DNA from: Streptomyces roseolus
GTDB lineage: Bacteria > Actinomycetota > Actinomycetes > Streptomycetales > Streptomycetaceae
Length of the DNA stretch: 64,000 nt
Assembly (NCBI RefSeq): GCF_014649855.1
Contig: NZ_BMTV01000028.1
Location: forward strand, 51,343-115,342
Direction: 5' to 3'
Positions 9,238-16,719 of this stretch are shown in pieces. Positions within the stretch are counted from its first letter, which is position 1, and every line of letters begins with the position of its first letter. Under the pieces are notes generated by a model. That model saw nothing but the letters and a program-made list of their open reading frames with translations, was not told the origin of the DNA and made no database searches. The translations under genes and the position numbers were made by a program.

Positions 9238-9294
9238 ATGATGCCCACTCCCGCCCACCCGCGCGGGGGACCACCCCGAAGGAGCGGACAGTGA
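9238..9294 (+). CDS. possible 18-codon leader ORF coupled to the AhpD-like gene
   Basis: An ATG at 9238 (or 9241) follows a strong GGGGGAAG ribosome-binding sequence and opens an 18-codon reading frame rich in Pro, Arg and Gly. Its TGA stop (9292-9294) overlaps the GTG start (9291) of the AhpD-like gene. It is preceded by a short AT-rich pocket (9203-9228) ending in a TTGATTTTCAA dyad. It could be a leader peptide that couples translation, or merely a chance frame. It is too short to judge by codon use. Confidence 0.35.
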   Translation: MMPTPAHPRGGPPRRSGQ

Positions 9295-9773
9295 GCGACG
9301 GCGCCGTGGCGGCATCGACCGGCCAGCGGATCTTCCTCGACAAGCAGACCCCGGACGCCTACAAGGCGTTCGTGCGGGCCGCGCAGACCGTGCGGGCCGC
9401 CGCCGACGACGCCGGGCTCGACCGGATCCTGGTCGAGCTGGTCAACCTGCGCGTGTCCCAGCTCAACGGCTGCGCCTACTGCCTCGACACGCACACCCGC
9501 GCCGCCCTCCTCGCCGGCGAGACCCCCCGCCGGCTCGGCCTGCTCGCCGCCTGGCGGGACACCGAGGTCTTCACCGCCCGCGAACGCGCCGCCCTCGCGC
9601 TCGCCGAGGCGACCACCCACCCGGCGGAGGCCGACGCCCAGGAGAAGGCCTACGCCGAGGCCCGCCCGGTCCTCGACGACGCCGAGCTCTCCGCCGTCGT
9701 CTGGGTGGCCATCGCCATCAACGCCTTCAACCGCGTGTCCATCCTCAGCAAGCACCCGGTGCGCCCGAACTGA
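9291..9773 (+). CDS. AhpD-like carboxymuconolactone decarboxylase family protein
   Basis: This 160-residue protein of the AhpD/CMD fold has the redox motif Cys61-Ala-Tyr-Cys64 followed by His68 (CAYCLDTH), as in alkylhydroperoxidase AhpD and stress-related relatives. The disulfide pair is expected to reduce peroxides or act as a peroxidase partner. The start is GTG 9291 with GGAG 6 bases upstream; an extension into upstream sequence lacks support. It may be translationally coupled to the short ORF ending at 9294. Its oxidative-stress role would fit with KatG nearby, but they are not one operon. Confidence 0.88.
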   Translation: MSDGAVAASTGQRIFLDKQTPDAYKAFVRAAQTVRAAADDAGLDRILVELVNLRVSQLNGCAYCLDTHTRAALLAGETPRRLGLLAAWRDTEVFTARERAALALAEATTHPAEADAQEKAYAEARPVLDDAELSAVVWVAIAINAFNRVSILSKHPVRPN

Positions 9774-10033
9774 TCACCGGCCGGCCGGGGCGAGGAGTGC
9801 CGGGGCGCCGTCCCGACCCGGCCACCTCCCCCCCTCGCGCGCGATGGCCGGTCGTCCCGCGTCCATCCCGGACGGCCAGGGCGAGACGCGGGTCGAACGA
9901 GCGGGCGAGGGCCGGCGGGTAAAGTCGGTGGGTCGCCCCCGCGCCGGGCCGTCGCGCGCCGCCACGCCCCGCACCGAGGCCGCCGGCCCGCGATCGCCCC
10001 CGCCCTCCCCCTCGTACGACAGGTCCGTCCTCC

Positions 10034-11665
10034 TTGCCCACCGCCGTCTCCTCCGCCTCCCCCTCGCCCTCCGTCCCCTCTCCGCCCGCGCCCCGGTCGC
10101 GCGCCCTGATGCCCGACTGGCTGCGTGACCCCCGGGTCTGGCGTACCGAAGTGCTGGCGGGGCTCGTCGTCGCCCTGGCGCTGATCCCCGAGGCCATCGC
10201 CTTCTCGGTGATCGCCGGCGTCGATCCGGCGCTCGGGCTCTTCGCCTCGTTCACGATGGCCGTGACCACCGCGATCGTCGGCGGCCGACGGGCGATGATC
10301 TCGGCCGCCACCGGAGCCGTCGCCCTCGTCATCGCGCCGGTGAGCCGGGAGCACGGCGTCCCGTTCCTCATCGCCACCGTCGTCCTCGCGGGCCTCTTCC
10401 AGATCGCGCTGGGGATCGTGGGAGTGGCGAAGCTGATGCGGTACGTCCCCCGCCCGGTGCTGGTCGGCTCGGTGAACTCGCTCGCCGCCCTGGTCTTCCT
10501 GGCCCAGCTCCCCGAGACCCGGAACGTGCCGACGAGCGTGTACGGGCTGATCGCGGCCGGGATCGTCCTGCTCGTGCTCTTCCCCAAGGTGACGACCCTG
10601 GTGCCGGCGCCGCTCGTCACGATCACCGCCCTGACCCTGGTCACGGTGGCCGCCGGGATCGCCGTGCCGACCGTCGGCGACCGGGGCGCGCTGCCGTCCG
10701 CGCTGCCCGTGCCGGGCCTGCCCGACGTGCCCTTCACGCTCGGCACGCTGGCGACGATCGCGCCGTACGCCCTCGCCGTGGCCCTCGTCGGCCTGGTCGA
10801 GTCGCTGCTCACCGCGAAGCTCGTCGACGACCTCACCGACACGTCGTCGAGCAAGCGGCGCGAGTCGATCGGGCAGGGCGTCGCGAACGTCGTCACCGGC
10901 CTGTTCGGCGGGATGGGAGGCTGCGCCGTGATCGGCCAGACGATGATGAACGTGAAGGTGGCGGGCGCCAGGACCCGGCTCTCCACCTTCCTCTCCGGCG
11001 TGTTCCTGATGGTCCTGTGCGTGGTCCTCGGGCCGCTCGTCTCGCGGATACCCATGGCCGCGCTGGTGGCGGTCATGGTGATCGTGTCCGTCGCCGCCTT
11101 CGACTGGGAGTCGGTGGCCCCGCGCACCCTGCGGCGGACCCCCGCCGGGGAGACCGTCGTCATGCTGGTCACGCTGGCGTGCGTCCTGGTCTCCCACAAC
11201 CTCGCCCTCGGTGTGGTGGTCGGCTCGGTCACCGCCGCCCTCGTCTTCGCCCGGAGGGTGGCGCGGCGCACGGAGGTCACCTCGGTGACCGACCCCGACG
11301 GGACGACCGTCGTCCACCGGGTGTCCGGCGAACTGTTCTTCGCCTCGGCCGAGGCGTTCGCCGAGCGCTTCGACCCCGCCGGCGACCCGGACCGGGTGGT
11401 GATCGACCTGTCCGCCGCCCACGTCTCCGACGCCTCCGCCGTGGCGGCGCTGGAGGCCGTGGAGGCGGCGTACGCCCGCCACGGCAAGACCGTCGAGCTC
11501 ACCGGCCTCGCCCCGGCCGACGCCGCCCTCCGCGACCGCCTCGGCACGGGCATGAGCACGGGCACGGGCGGAAGCGGAAGCGTGAGCACCGTCTCCGGGC
11601 CCGACGCCGGGGCCGGGGCCGGGGCCGGGGCCGGGGCCGGGGCCGGGGCCGTCTCAGGTCACTAG
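10034..11665 (+). CDS. SulP-family anion transporter with STAS domain
   Basis: This 543-residue integral membrane protein has an N-terminal SulP transport domain of 10-14 helices (about residues 35-430) and a cytoplasmic STAS domain (about 445-525, VVIDLSAAHVSDASAVAALEAV). The family carries sulfate, bicarbonate or related anions. A TTG at 10034 gives the longest plausible protein. An ATG at 10109 (MPDWLRDP) is just before the conserved region; neither has a good ribosome-binding site. The C-terminus ends in a Gly-Ala dipeptide tract encoded by a perfect GGGGCC repeat. Its stop overlaps the stop of the convergent MazG-like gene in a shared CTAG. Confidence 0.87.
   Translation: MPTAVSSASPSPSVPSPPAPRSRALMPDWLRDPRVWRTEVLAGLVVALALIPEAIAFSVIAGVDPALGLFASFTMAVTTAIVGGRRAMISAATGAVALVIAPVSREHGVPFLIATVVLAGLFQIALGIVGVAKLMRYVPRPVLVGSVNSLAALVFLAQLPETRNVPTSVYGLIAAGIVLLVLFPKVTTLVPAPLVTITALTLVTVAAGIAVPTVGDRGALPSALPVPGLPDVPFTLGTLATIAPYALAVALVGLVESLLTAKLVDDLTDTSSSKRRESIGQGVANVVTGLFGGMGGCAVIGQTMMNVKVAGARTRLSTFLSGVFLMVLCVVLGPLVSRIPMAALVAVMVIVSVAAFDWESVAPRTLRRTPAGETVVMLVTLACVLVSHNLALGVVVGSVTAALVFARRVARRTEVTSVTDPDGTTVVHRVSGELFFASAEAFAERFDPAGDPDRVVIDLSAAHVSDASAVAALEAVEAAYARHGKTVELTGLAPADAALRDRLGTGMSTGTGGSGSVSTVSGPDAGAGAGAGAGAGAGAVSGH
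11609..11650 (+). repeat. (GGGGCC)7 hexanucleotide repeat
   Basis: Seven perfect tandem GGGGCC units lie in frame in the last codons of the SulP gene and encode a Gly-Ala dipeptide run. Such a tract is prone to slippage, and length changes in 6-bp steps would keep the frame. The repeat is downstream of the STAS domain, so variation is probably tolerated. Confidence 0.9.
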
Positions 11666-12021
11666 GAGGCCGGGGGCTCCGTCCCCGCCCTGTCCGGTCG
11701 CCCGTCCGGCAGCGACCGCGCCGCCACCCGGCGCAGGTGGCGGGCGAAGACCTCGGAGGCGTCCGGGGTCAGGGTGCGCAGCGCGACCATGGCGGTGATG
11801 ACGACGTCGCAGAGCTCGGCCTCGACGTCCTCCCAGGTGTGGCTGGTCCCCTTCCGGGGGTTCTGCCCGGTGGCCCCGATGACCGCCTGTGCCGCCTCCC
11901 CGACCTCCTCGGAGAGCTTGAGGACGCGGAGCAGGATCTCCTGCCCCGGCGGCAGGGACTGATGGGCGGTGAGCCAGTCGTGGAGGCGGGTGACGGTCGT
12001 CCAGGTCTCTTCGTCGCTCAT
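11662..12021 (-). CDS. MazG-like NTP pyrophosphohydrolase family protein
   Basis: This 119-residue all-alpha protein has a MazG-type core: EILLRVLKLSEEVGEAAQAVIG (residues about 28-49) supplies the ExxE metal ligands, and WEDVEAELCDVVITAM supplies the distal ExxxD pair. Members hydrolyse (d)NTPs to monophosphates as house-cleaning enzymes. The ATG at 12021 is the only sensible start. The gene converges on the SulP transporter gene, and the two stop codons overlap in CTAG (11662-11665). Confidence 0.87.
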   Translation of the reverse strand: MSDEETWTTVTRLHDWLTAHQSLPPGQEILLRVLKLSEEVGEAAQAVIGATGQNPRKGTSHTWEDVEAELCDVVITAMVALRTLTPDASEVFARHLRRVAARSLPDGRPDRAGTEPPAS

Positions 12022-12132
12022 GCCGCCGCAGCCTGCCAGGTCCCCCCGGGCCGCGCCGAGCGCCGCCCGGGGGCCGGCGGGGGGCAGGAGGCGGCGCGGG
12101 CCGGTCGGCGCGCCCGCCGGGAGGCCCGGGGG

Positions 12133-12540
12133 TCAGGAGGCGGGCCGGTCCTCCTCCGCCGGGAGGTCCTGGGGGTACCAGCGGAGCTCGACGGTGTTGC
12201 CGTCCGGGTCCTTCACGTAGACGGACTGAGCCGAGCCCCGGGCGCCCCAGCGCGGGACGGGACCCTCGACGACGTCGAAGGTGCCGGAGGCGATGACCTC
12301 CTGCCAGTCGAGCGGGTCGACGACGAGGCAGATGTGGTCCACGTTCGACTCGCCGCGGGGCCGGGAGAACAGGTCGATGACGGAGCCCTCGTCGATCCGC
12401 ACGGACGGGAACGGCACCTTGCCCGCCCGCCACTCCTCGACCCGCTCCGGCGCGAGGCCGAGGGGGCCGGTGTAGAAGGCGAGGGCCCGCTCGACGTCGG
12501 TGACGTTGAGGACGAGGTGGTCGAAGGCTTTCACGCGCAT
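12133..12540 (-). CDS. VOC (glyoxalase/bleomycin-resistance) family protein
   Basis: This 135-residue single-domain-length VOC protein carries two beta-alpha-beta-beta-beta repeats. Metal-ligand candidates include His in FDHLVLNVTDVERALAFY (residue about 7), His in VDHICLVV (near 70) and Glu in GNTVELRWYP (near 120). This pattern is typical of metal-dependent dioxygenases, glyoxalases and FosX-type resistance proteins; the substrate cannot be inferred. The start ATG at 12540 follows GGGAG. It is read away from the divergent pectate lyase gene, with which it shares a 447-bp intergenic region. Confidence 0.87.
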   Translation of the reverse strand: MRVKAFDHLVLNVTDVERALAFYTGPLGLAPERVEEWRAGKVPFPSVRIDEGSVIDLFSRPRGESNVDHICLVVDPLDWQEVIASGTFDVVEGPVPRWGARGSAQSVYVKDPDGNTVELRWYPQDLPAEEDRPAS

Positions 12541-12987
12541 GCGGTGTCTCCCGTTGTTCCGTTCGATGGTGCGGTCGTACGGGAGCGATGCCCGGCGCGG
12601 CCCCGGCGCGCCCGCGCCCGCCGGTCCCCCGTACGCGCGCACGCGTGCCGCGGCCGGTCCGCACCTCCCCCGTGTGCAGGTAGTGCCTATCACGGGCGCC
12701 CCTCCCCGACCCACCCTTTTGTCGGCAGCCGCCCCGCCCTCGACCTGCGGGTTTCCCTCCGCTCGGGGAGCCCCGCGGCGCCCCGGCAGACGGGAGCGCT
12801 CCCACCGCCCCACGGGACCCGCGCATTCCGACCGTGCGCGAAGTCTTGTCAGGTACTCGACGGCAGCCCTATCGTCACCCGCCAGAAAGCGCTTTCTAGC
12901 GCTTTCTGGCCCAGGGACGGGACTCACGACGACAACGCCCCGCGCCGCCGTCGAGCGGTGCGGGCGCCAAGGAAAGGGCAGGCGAGC
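12541..12987. other. divergent intergenic region upstream of pectate lyase
   Basis: This 447-bp gap lies between the minus-strand VOC gene and the plus-strand PL1 gene. The right part holds the promoter and operator annotated separately. I see no coding sequence; the remainder is GC-rich with no other clear signal. Confidence 0.5.
12846..12910 (+). promoter_or_regulatory. pectate lyase promoter with double LacI-type operator
   Basis: A candidate promoter TTGTCA (12846-12851), 18 bp, TATCGT (12870-12875) is followed by a 30-bp dyad at 12881-12910. Its 13-bp arms GCCAGAAAGCGCT are separated by 4 bases. Nested in it is the perfect palindrome AGAAAGCGCTTTCT (12884-12897). The central CG within AAAGCGCTTT is typical of LacI/GalR-family operators. 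A repressor bound just after the transcription start would block expression. The same GAAAGCGCTTTC core sits at the same place before the PL9 gene at 35336-35347. Confidence 0.7.
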
Positions 12988-14535
12988 ATGGGACGACGCT
13001 CCCCCTCCACGCGACTCCAGGCGGGCTTGGCCGCCATGGCGGTCGCGGCCGCCACCGGCGTGATCCTGACCGTGCCGGAGGCCTCCGCCTCCGCCGCCGT
13101 CGCCGCCGGGGCGACCGGCTACGCGAGCCAGAACGGCGGGACGACCGGCGGCGCCGGCGGACAGACCGTCCGGGCGACCACCGGCACCCAGATCCACGCG
13201 GCCCTCTGCGGCCGGGCCTCCAGCAGCACCCCGATCGTCATCCAGGTCGAGGGCACCATCAACCACGCCAACACCGCCAAGGTCTCCGGCACCAGCTGCA
13301 ACACCGCCGCCGGCGTCATCGAGCTCAAGCAGATCAGCAACGTCACGCTCGTCGGCGTCGGCGCGGGCGCCGTCTTCGACCAGGTCGGCATCCACATCCG
13401 CGAGTCGAGCAACATCATCATCCAGAACGTCACCGTCAAGAACGTCAAGAAGTCCGGCTCCCCCGTCTCCAACGGCGGCGACGCCATCGGCATGGAGAGC
13501 GACGTCCGCAACGTCTGGGTCGACCACAGCACCCTGGAGGCCTCCGGCGGCGAGTCCGAGGGCTTCGACGGACTCTTCGACATGAAGGACAACACGCAGT
13601 ACGTGACGCTCTCCTACAGCGTGCTGCGCAACTCCGGCCGCGGCGGCCTGGTCGGCTCCAGCGAGACCGAGCTGAGCAACGGCTTCATCACCTACCACCA
13701 CAACCTGTACGAGAACATCGACTCGCGCGCCCCCCTGCTGCGCGGCGGCATCGCCCACATGTACAGCAACCACTACCGGCAGCTGAACGAGTCGGGCATC
13801 AACTCCCGTGCCGGCGCCCGCGCCAAGGTGGAGAACAACTACTTCGAGGACTCCAAGGACGTCCTCGGCACCTTCTACACCGACGCGGCCGGCTACTGGC
13901 AGGTCGCCGGGAACGTCTTCGACAACGTGACCTGGTCGCCCGTCGGCACCGACTACAGGCCCGCCGGTCCGAACCCGACCTCCAACACGACCGTCTCCGT
14001 CCCGTACGGCTACACCCCGGACAGCGCCTCCTGCGTGCCGGACGTGGTCGCCCGTACGGCCGGCGCGAACAAGGGCCTGCTCGTCTCGGACGGCTCCTGC
14101 ACCCCGCAGACCCCGAGCCCCACGCCCACGCCGACGCCGACCCCGACGGCCACCGCCACCACCGCCCCTCCGTCCGGCACCAACCTCAGCATCGGCGCCG
14201 GCTCGGACGGCTCCAGCAAGGCCGACGGGACCAGCTACGGCAACGTCCGCGACGGCAACCTCGCCACCTACTGGTCGCCCGCCGGCACCACCGGCTCGGT
14301 CTCGGTCAAGTGGGCCTCCCCGACGACCATCCGGTCCGTCCGCGTCCGCGAGGCCTCCGGGGCCGGCACCGTCACCGGCTGGCGGCTGCTGAACGCCGAC
14401 ACCGGAGCCGTACTCGCCACCGGCGGCGCGGCCGGCACGGTCTCCCTCCCGGCGACCTCGCTGAGCAAGGTCACCTTCGAGATCACCTCGGCCACCGGCA
14501 CCCCGCGCGTCGCCGAGTTCGAGACGTACGCGTAG
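12988..14535 (+). CDS. secreted pectate lyase, polysaccharide lyase family 1, with C-terminal F5/8-type module
   Basis: This 515-residue secreted enzyme has a signal peptide of about 37 residues ending in an Ala-Ser-Ala stretch. A right-handed beta-helix PL1 domain follows (about 40-370) with the family signature NVWVDHS (near 178) and the Asp-rich calcium region EGFDGLFDMKD. A Pro-Thr linker (PTPTPTPTPTATATT, near 375-390) connects to a C-terminal discoidin-like (F5/8 type C) carbohydrate-binding module (GNVRDGNLATYWSP). PL1 enzymes cleave polygalacturonate by beta-elimination using calcium. The start ATG lies 12 bases after GGAAAGG. The upstream operator suggests induction by pectin breakdown products. 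Confidence 0.93.
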   Translation: MGRRSPSTRLQAGLAAMAVAAATGVILTVPEASASAAVAAGATGYASQNGGTTGGAGGQTVRATTGTQIHAALCGRASSSTPIVIQVEGTINHANTAKVSGTSCNTAAGVIELKQISNVTLVGVGAGAVFDQVGIHIRESSNIIIQNVTVKNVKKSGSPVSNGGDAIGMESDVRNVWVDHSTLEASGGESEGFDGLFDMKDNTQYVTLSYSVLRNSGRGGLVGSSETELSNGFITYHHNLYENIDSRAPLLRGGIAHMYSNHYRQLNESGINSRAGARAKVENNYFEDSKDVLGTFYTDAAGYWQVAGNVFDNVTWSPVGTDYRPAGPNPTSNTTVSVPYGYTPDSASCVPDVVARTAGANKGLLVSDGSCTPQTPSPTPTPTPTPTATATTAPPSGTNLSIGAGSDGSSKADGTSYGNVRDGNLATYWSPAGTTGSVSVKWASPTTIRSVRVREASGAGTVTGWRLLNADTGAVLATGGAAGTVSLPATSLSKVTFEITSATGTPRVAEFETYA

Positions 14536-14539
14536 GGGC

Positions 14540-14758
14540 TCAGAACCCGACCGGGTCGCGGACGGGGGGGGCAGGTCATGCAGTGGCCGCCGCCTCGTCC
14601 GCGGCCCAGTTCCGCGCCCACGATGGTGATGACCTCGATCACCCGCAGCCCCGGCAGGCCGAGGGCCTCGGCGACCACGTCCGTGAAGGGGGTGTCGCCC
14701 TCGTCGGTAATCTCGCCCCCCGGGGCGAGGGGCGTCGGGGCGATCAGGCTCCAGCCCG
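14540..14758 (-). pseudogene. remnant of an arginine deiminase gene
   Basis: On the minus strand, about 65 codons match the C-terminal half of arginine deiminase. PFTDVVAEALGLPGLRVI joins directly to EVITIVGAELGRGRGGGHCMTCP, which contains the catalytic-cysteine motif. In intact enzymes some 45-55 residues (the TGGD/NNV region) separate these blocks, so there is an internal deletion, and the N-terminal two thirds are missing. After CMTCP a run of eight G (14564-14571, plus strand) shifts the frame. With one base fewer, the family-typical ending RDPVGF and a stop at 14540-14542 follow. The fragment abuts the PL1 stop codon. A palindromic ACAATCTTGT lies near 14783. Confidence 0.8.
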
Positions 14759-14824
14759 AGGTGTCACCTTTCGACCGCTTTCTACAATCTTGTCCGTCCG
14801 GCACGGGATCGTACGCGGACGGGC

Positions 14825-14857
14825 GCGCCCGGCACCCCGCGGACGGGTGCCGGGCGC
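14825..14857 (-). terminator. terminator of the adenosine deaminase-like gene
   Basis: Arms 14825-14837 and 14845-14857 form a perfect 13-bp stem with a 7-base loop. It lies 18 bases after the stop of the minus-strand adenosine deaminase-like gene. Confidence 0.75.
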
Positions 14858-14875
14858 GTGCGTGGGTGTCGCGGG

Positions 14876-16546
14876 TCAGCGGCCGGGGGTCGCGTGTGCC
14901 GACTCGAAGGCGGCGAAGGCGGCCTCCTGGCGCCATTCCAGGGAGGCCTTGGGGCTTCCCTCGACGAGGCGCCGGCAGGCGGCGGAGCGGACCGGGGTGC
15001 CGGGGCGCTCGCCGCGGCAGGCCGGGACCGTCCGGTAGCCCTCGGCGGTCGGGTTGCCGCGCCACAGGCTCGGGCCGGGGAGGAAGGCGTACTCCAGGGA
15101 GGCGCGGGCGAGGTCCTTCAGCTCCGGGTACGAGAGGCCGTAGGTGCGGGCCGCGTACTGGTACTCGTGGCTGATGTCGATCCGGGACACACCGGGGTCG
15201 TCGGTGGCGAGCACCACCGGCACGCCGTGGGCGCGGTAGGTCTCGAAGGGGTGGTCGGCGCCGCGGACTCCGAGGATCTGGGCGTTGCTGGTGAAGGGCA
15301 CCTCGACGGCGACCTCGCGGGCGGCCATGGTGCGGGCGGTGGTCCGCCAGTCGTCCTCGTGGACCAGGTCCACGCCGTGGCCGACGCGCTCGGCGCGGGC
15401 CACGTCGACGGCCTCGGCGATGTGGAAGGCGAGGTCCTCGGGCTTGACCAGGCCGGGCCACAGCTCGCCGGCGTGCAGGGTCACATGGGCCTTGGGGTGG
15501 ACCTCGCGGAGGTGGGCGAGCATCCGCATCTGGAGGCGGTAGTTCTCGAGCGAGCTGTCCCAGTCCTCCGGCTGGACCAGGTTGACGGCGACGAAGCGCT
15601 CGTCCCGCTCGGCCAGCGCCATGCCGAGCGCCATCTGGGTGAAGACCCGCTCGGGCGTGCTGCCGCGCGAGACCTGCGAGATCCAGCGGACGGTGAGCCC
15701 GCAGGCGGGCCGCTCGCGCTCGGTGCCGCAGCGGGCCGCGGCGCGGAACTCGGCGTCGCCGGCGTCGGCCTCCCGCACCGCCTCCTCGACGAGGGCGTCG
15801 AGCCGGCCGCCCGCGGTGAGCTTCTTGTACAGGGCGGCGAGGTCCGGGTCCCAGCCGACCTCGCCCGCGAGCTTCTTCGCGCCCTCGGAGGCCGGACTGA
15901 CCATGGTCTCCAGGTACCACTGGTTCTGCGCGGCGACGTCGTCGGCGAACTCCGCGAGCATCTTGCCCCGGTGCCGCCAGGTCACCTCGCCGAACTTCGC
16001 GAAGGCGTCGAAGAAGTGGTCGTGGCCGTTGCCGCCGGGCGGGAAGTCCTCCATGGACCAGGCGCGCACGAGGGCGTCGTGGAAGGCGCGGTCGGTGCGG
16101 GCGTCGGCGGCCGGGCGGGTCCCGGGGCCGCAGGGCGGGACGACCGCGGTCATGGTCGCCGTCTCGACGCAGAGCCCGTCCTCGGCGGCGAGGGTGATCA
16201 GGTACTCGGTGGAGACGGCTCCGGAGAGGTGGTTGTGGAGCTCCCCGCCCTTGGGCAGCGACCGGAAGAACTCCCCGAGCCGGGCGGGATCTTGCCGTAC
16301 GGACTTCAGGTAGGCGTCGGTCCGCGCCTCGCCGGGGGTCGGGACGCGGGGCGTGACGACGGGGAGGCCGGGCGCCCCGGACGTGGGGAGGGGAGAGGCG
16401 GGCCGGGCGGCGGCGGGGAGGGCGGCGGCGGCGAGCGGGAGCAGGCCGAGTACGGCCACGGCGGCCGGGAGGAGCAGGCGGCGGGCGGTGGAGCGGGGGG
16501 ACGCTTCGGATCGCCGGGACGTCACGGATCGGTGAGGGGTAGTCAC
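14876..16546 (-). CDS. secreted adenosine deaminase-like protein
   Basis: About 556 residues. After a long N-region with twin arginines (TARRLLLPAAVAVLGLLPLA) comes a probable signal peptide, possibly of Tat type, so the enzyme is exported. The catalytic part shows the metal motifs of the adenosine/AMP deaminase superfamily: ELHNHLSG (HxH), TLHAGE, ERVGHGVDL and ATDDPGV. It would deaminate extracellular adenosine or a related nucleoside; length and export recall the ADGF group. The start is uncertain: GTG 16546 and GTG 16525 are both in frame and lack a clear ribosome-binding site. A terminator hairpin follows at 14825-14857. Confidence 0.87.
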   Translation of the reverse strand: MTTPHRSVTSRRSEASPRSTARRLLLPAAVAVLGLLPLAAAALPAAARPASPLPTSGAPGLPVVTPRVPTPGEARTDAYLKSVRQDPARLGEFFRSLPKGGELHNHLSGAVSTEYLITLAAEDGLCVETATMTAVVPPCGPGTRPAADARTDRAFHDALVRAWSMEDFPPGGNGHDHFFDAFAKFGEVTWRHRGKMLAEFADDVAAQNQWYLETMVSPASEGAKKLAGEVGWDPDLAALYKKLTAGGRLDALVEEAVREADAGDAEFRAAARCGTERERPACGLTVRWISQVSRGSTPERVFTQMALGMALAERDERFVAVNLVQPEDWDSSLENYRLQMRMLAHLREVHPKAHVTLHAGELWPGLVKPEDLAFHIAEAVDVARAERVGHGVDLVHEDDWRTTARTMAAREVAVEVPFTSNAQILGVRGADHPFETYRAHGVPVVLATDDPGVSRIDISHEYQYAARTYGLSYPELKDLARASLEYAFLPGPSLWRGNPTAEGYRTVPACRGERPGTPVRSAACRRLVEGSPKASLEWRQEAAFAAFESAHATPGR

Positions 16547-16719
16547 CGGGGCATGATCGTGAACGTCGGCCGTCCGCCGCCTCCGGCGAAACGCGGTGAC
16601 GGCCGCGACCACCCGACCGGGTGATGCCCCGACCCTCGAACGGGTGCGCCCGGGCCCCGCGTTCGAGTGTCCGGGGGGCCGGGGCGCGGGATCAGGGACT
16701 GGGGTCCGGGGCCGGGGCG

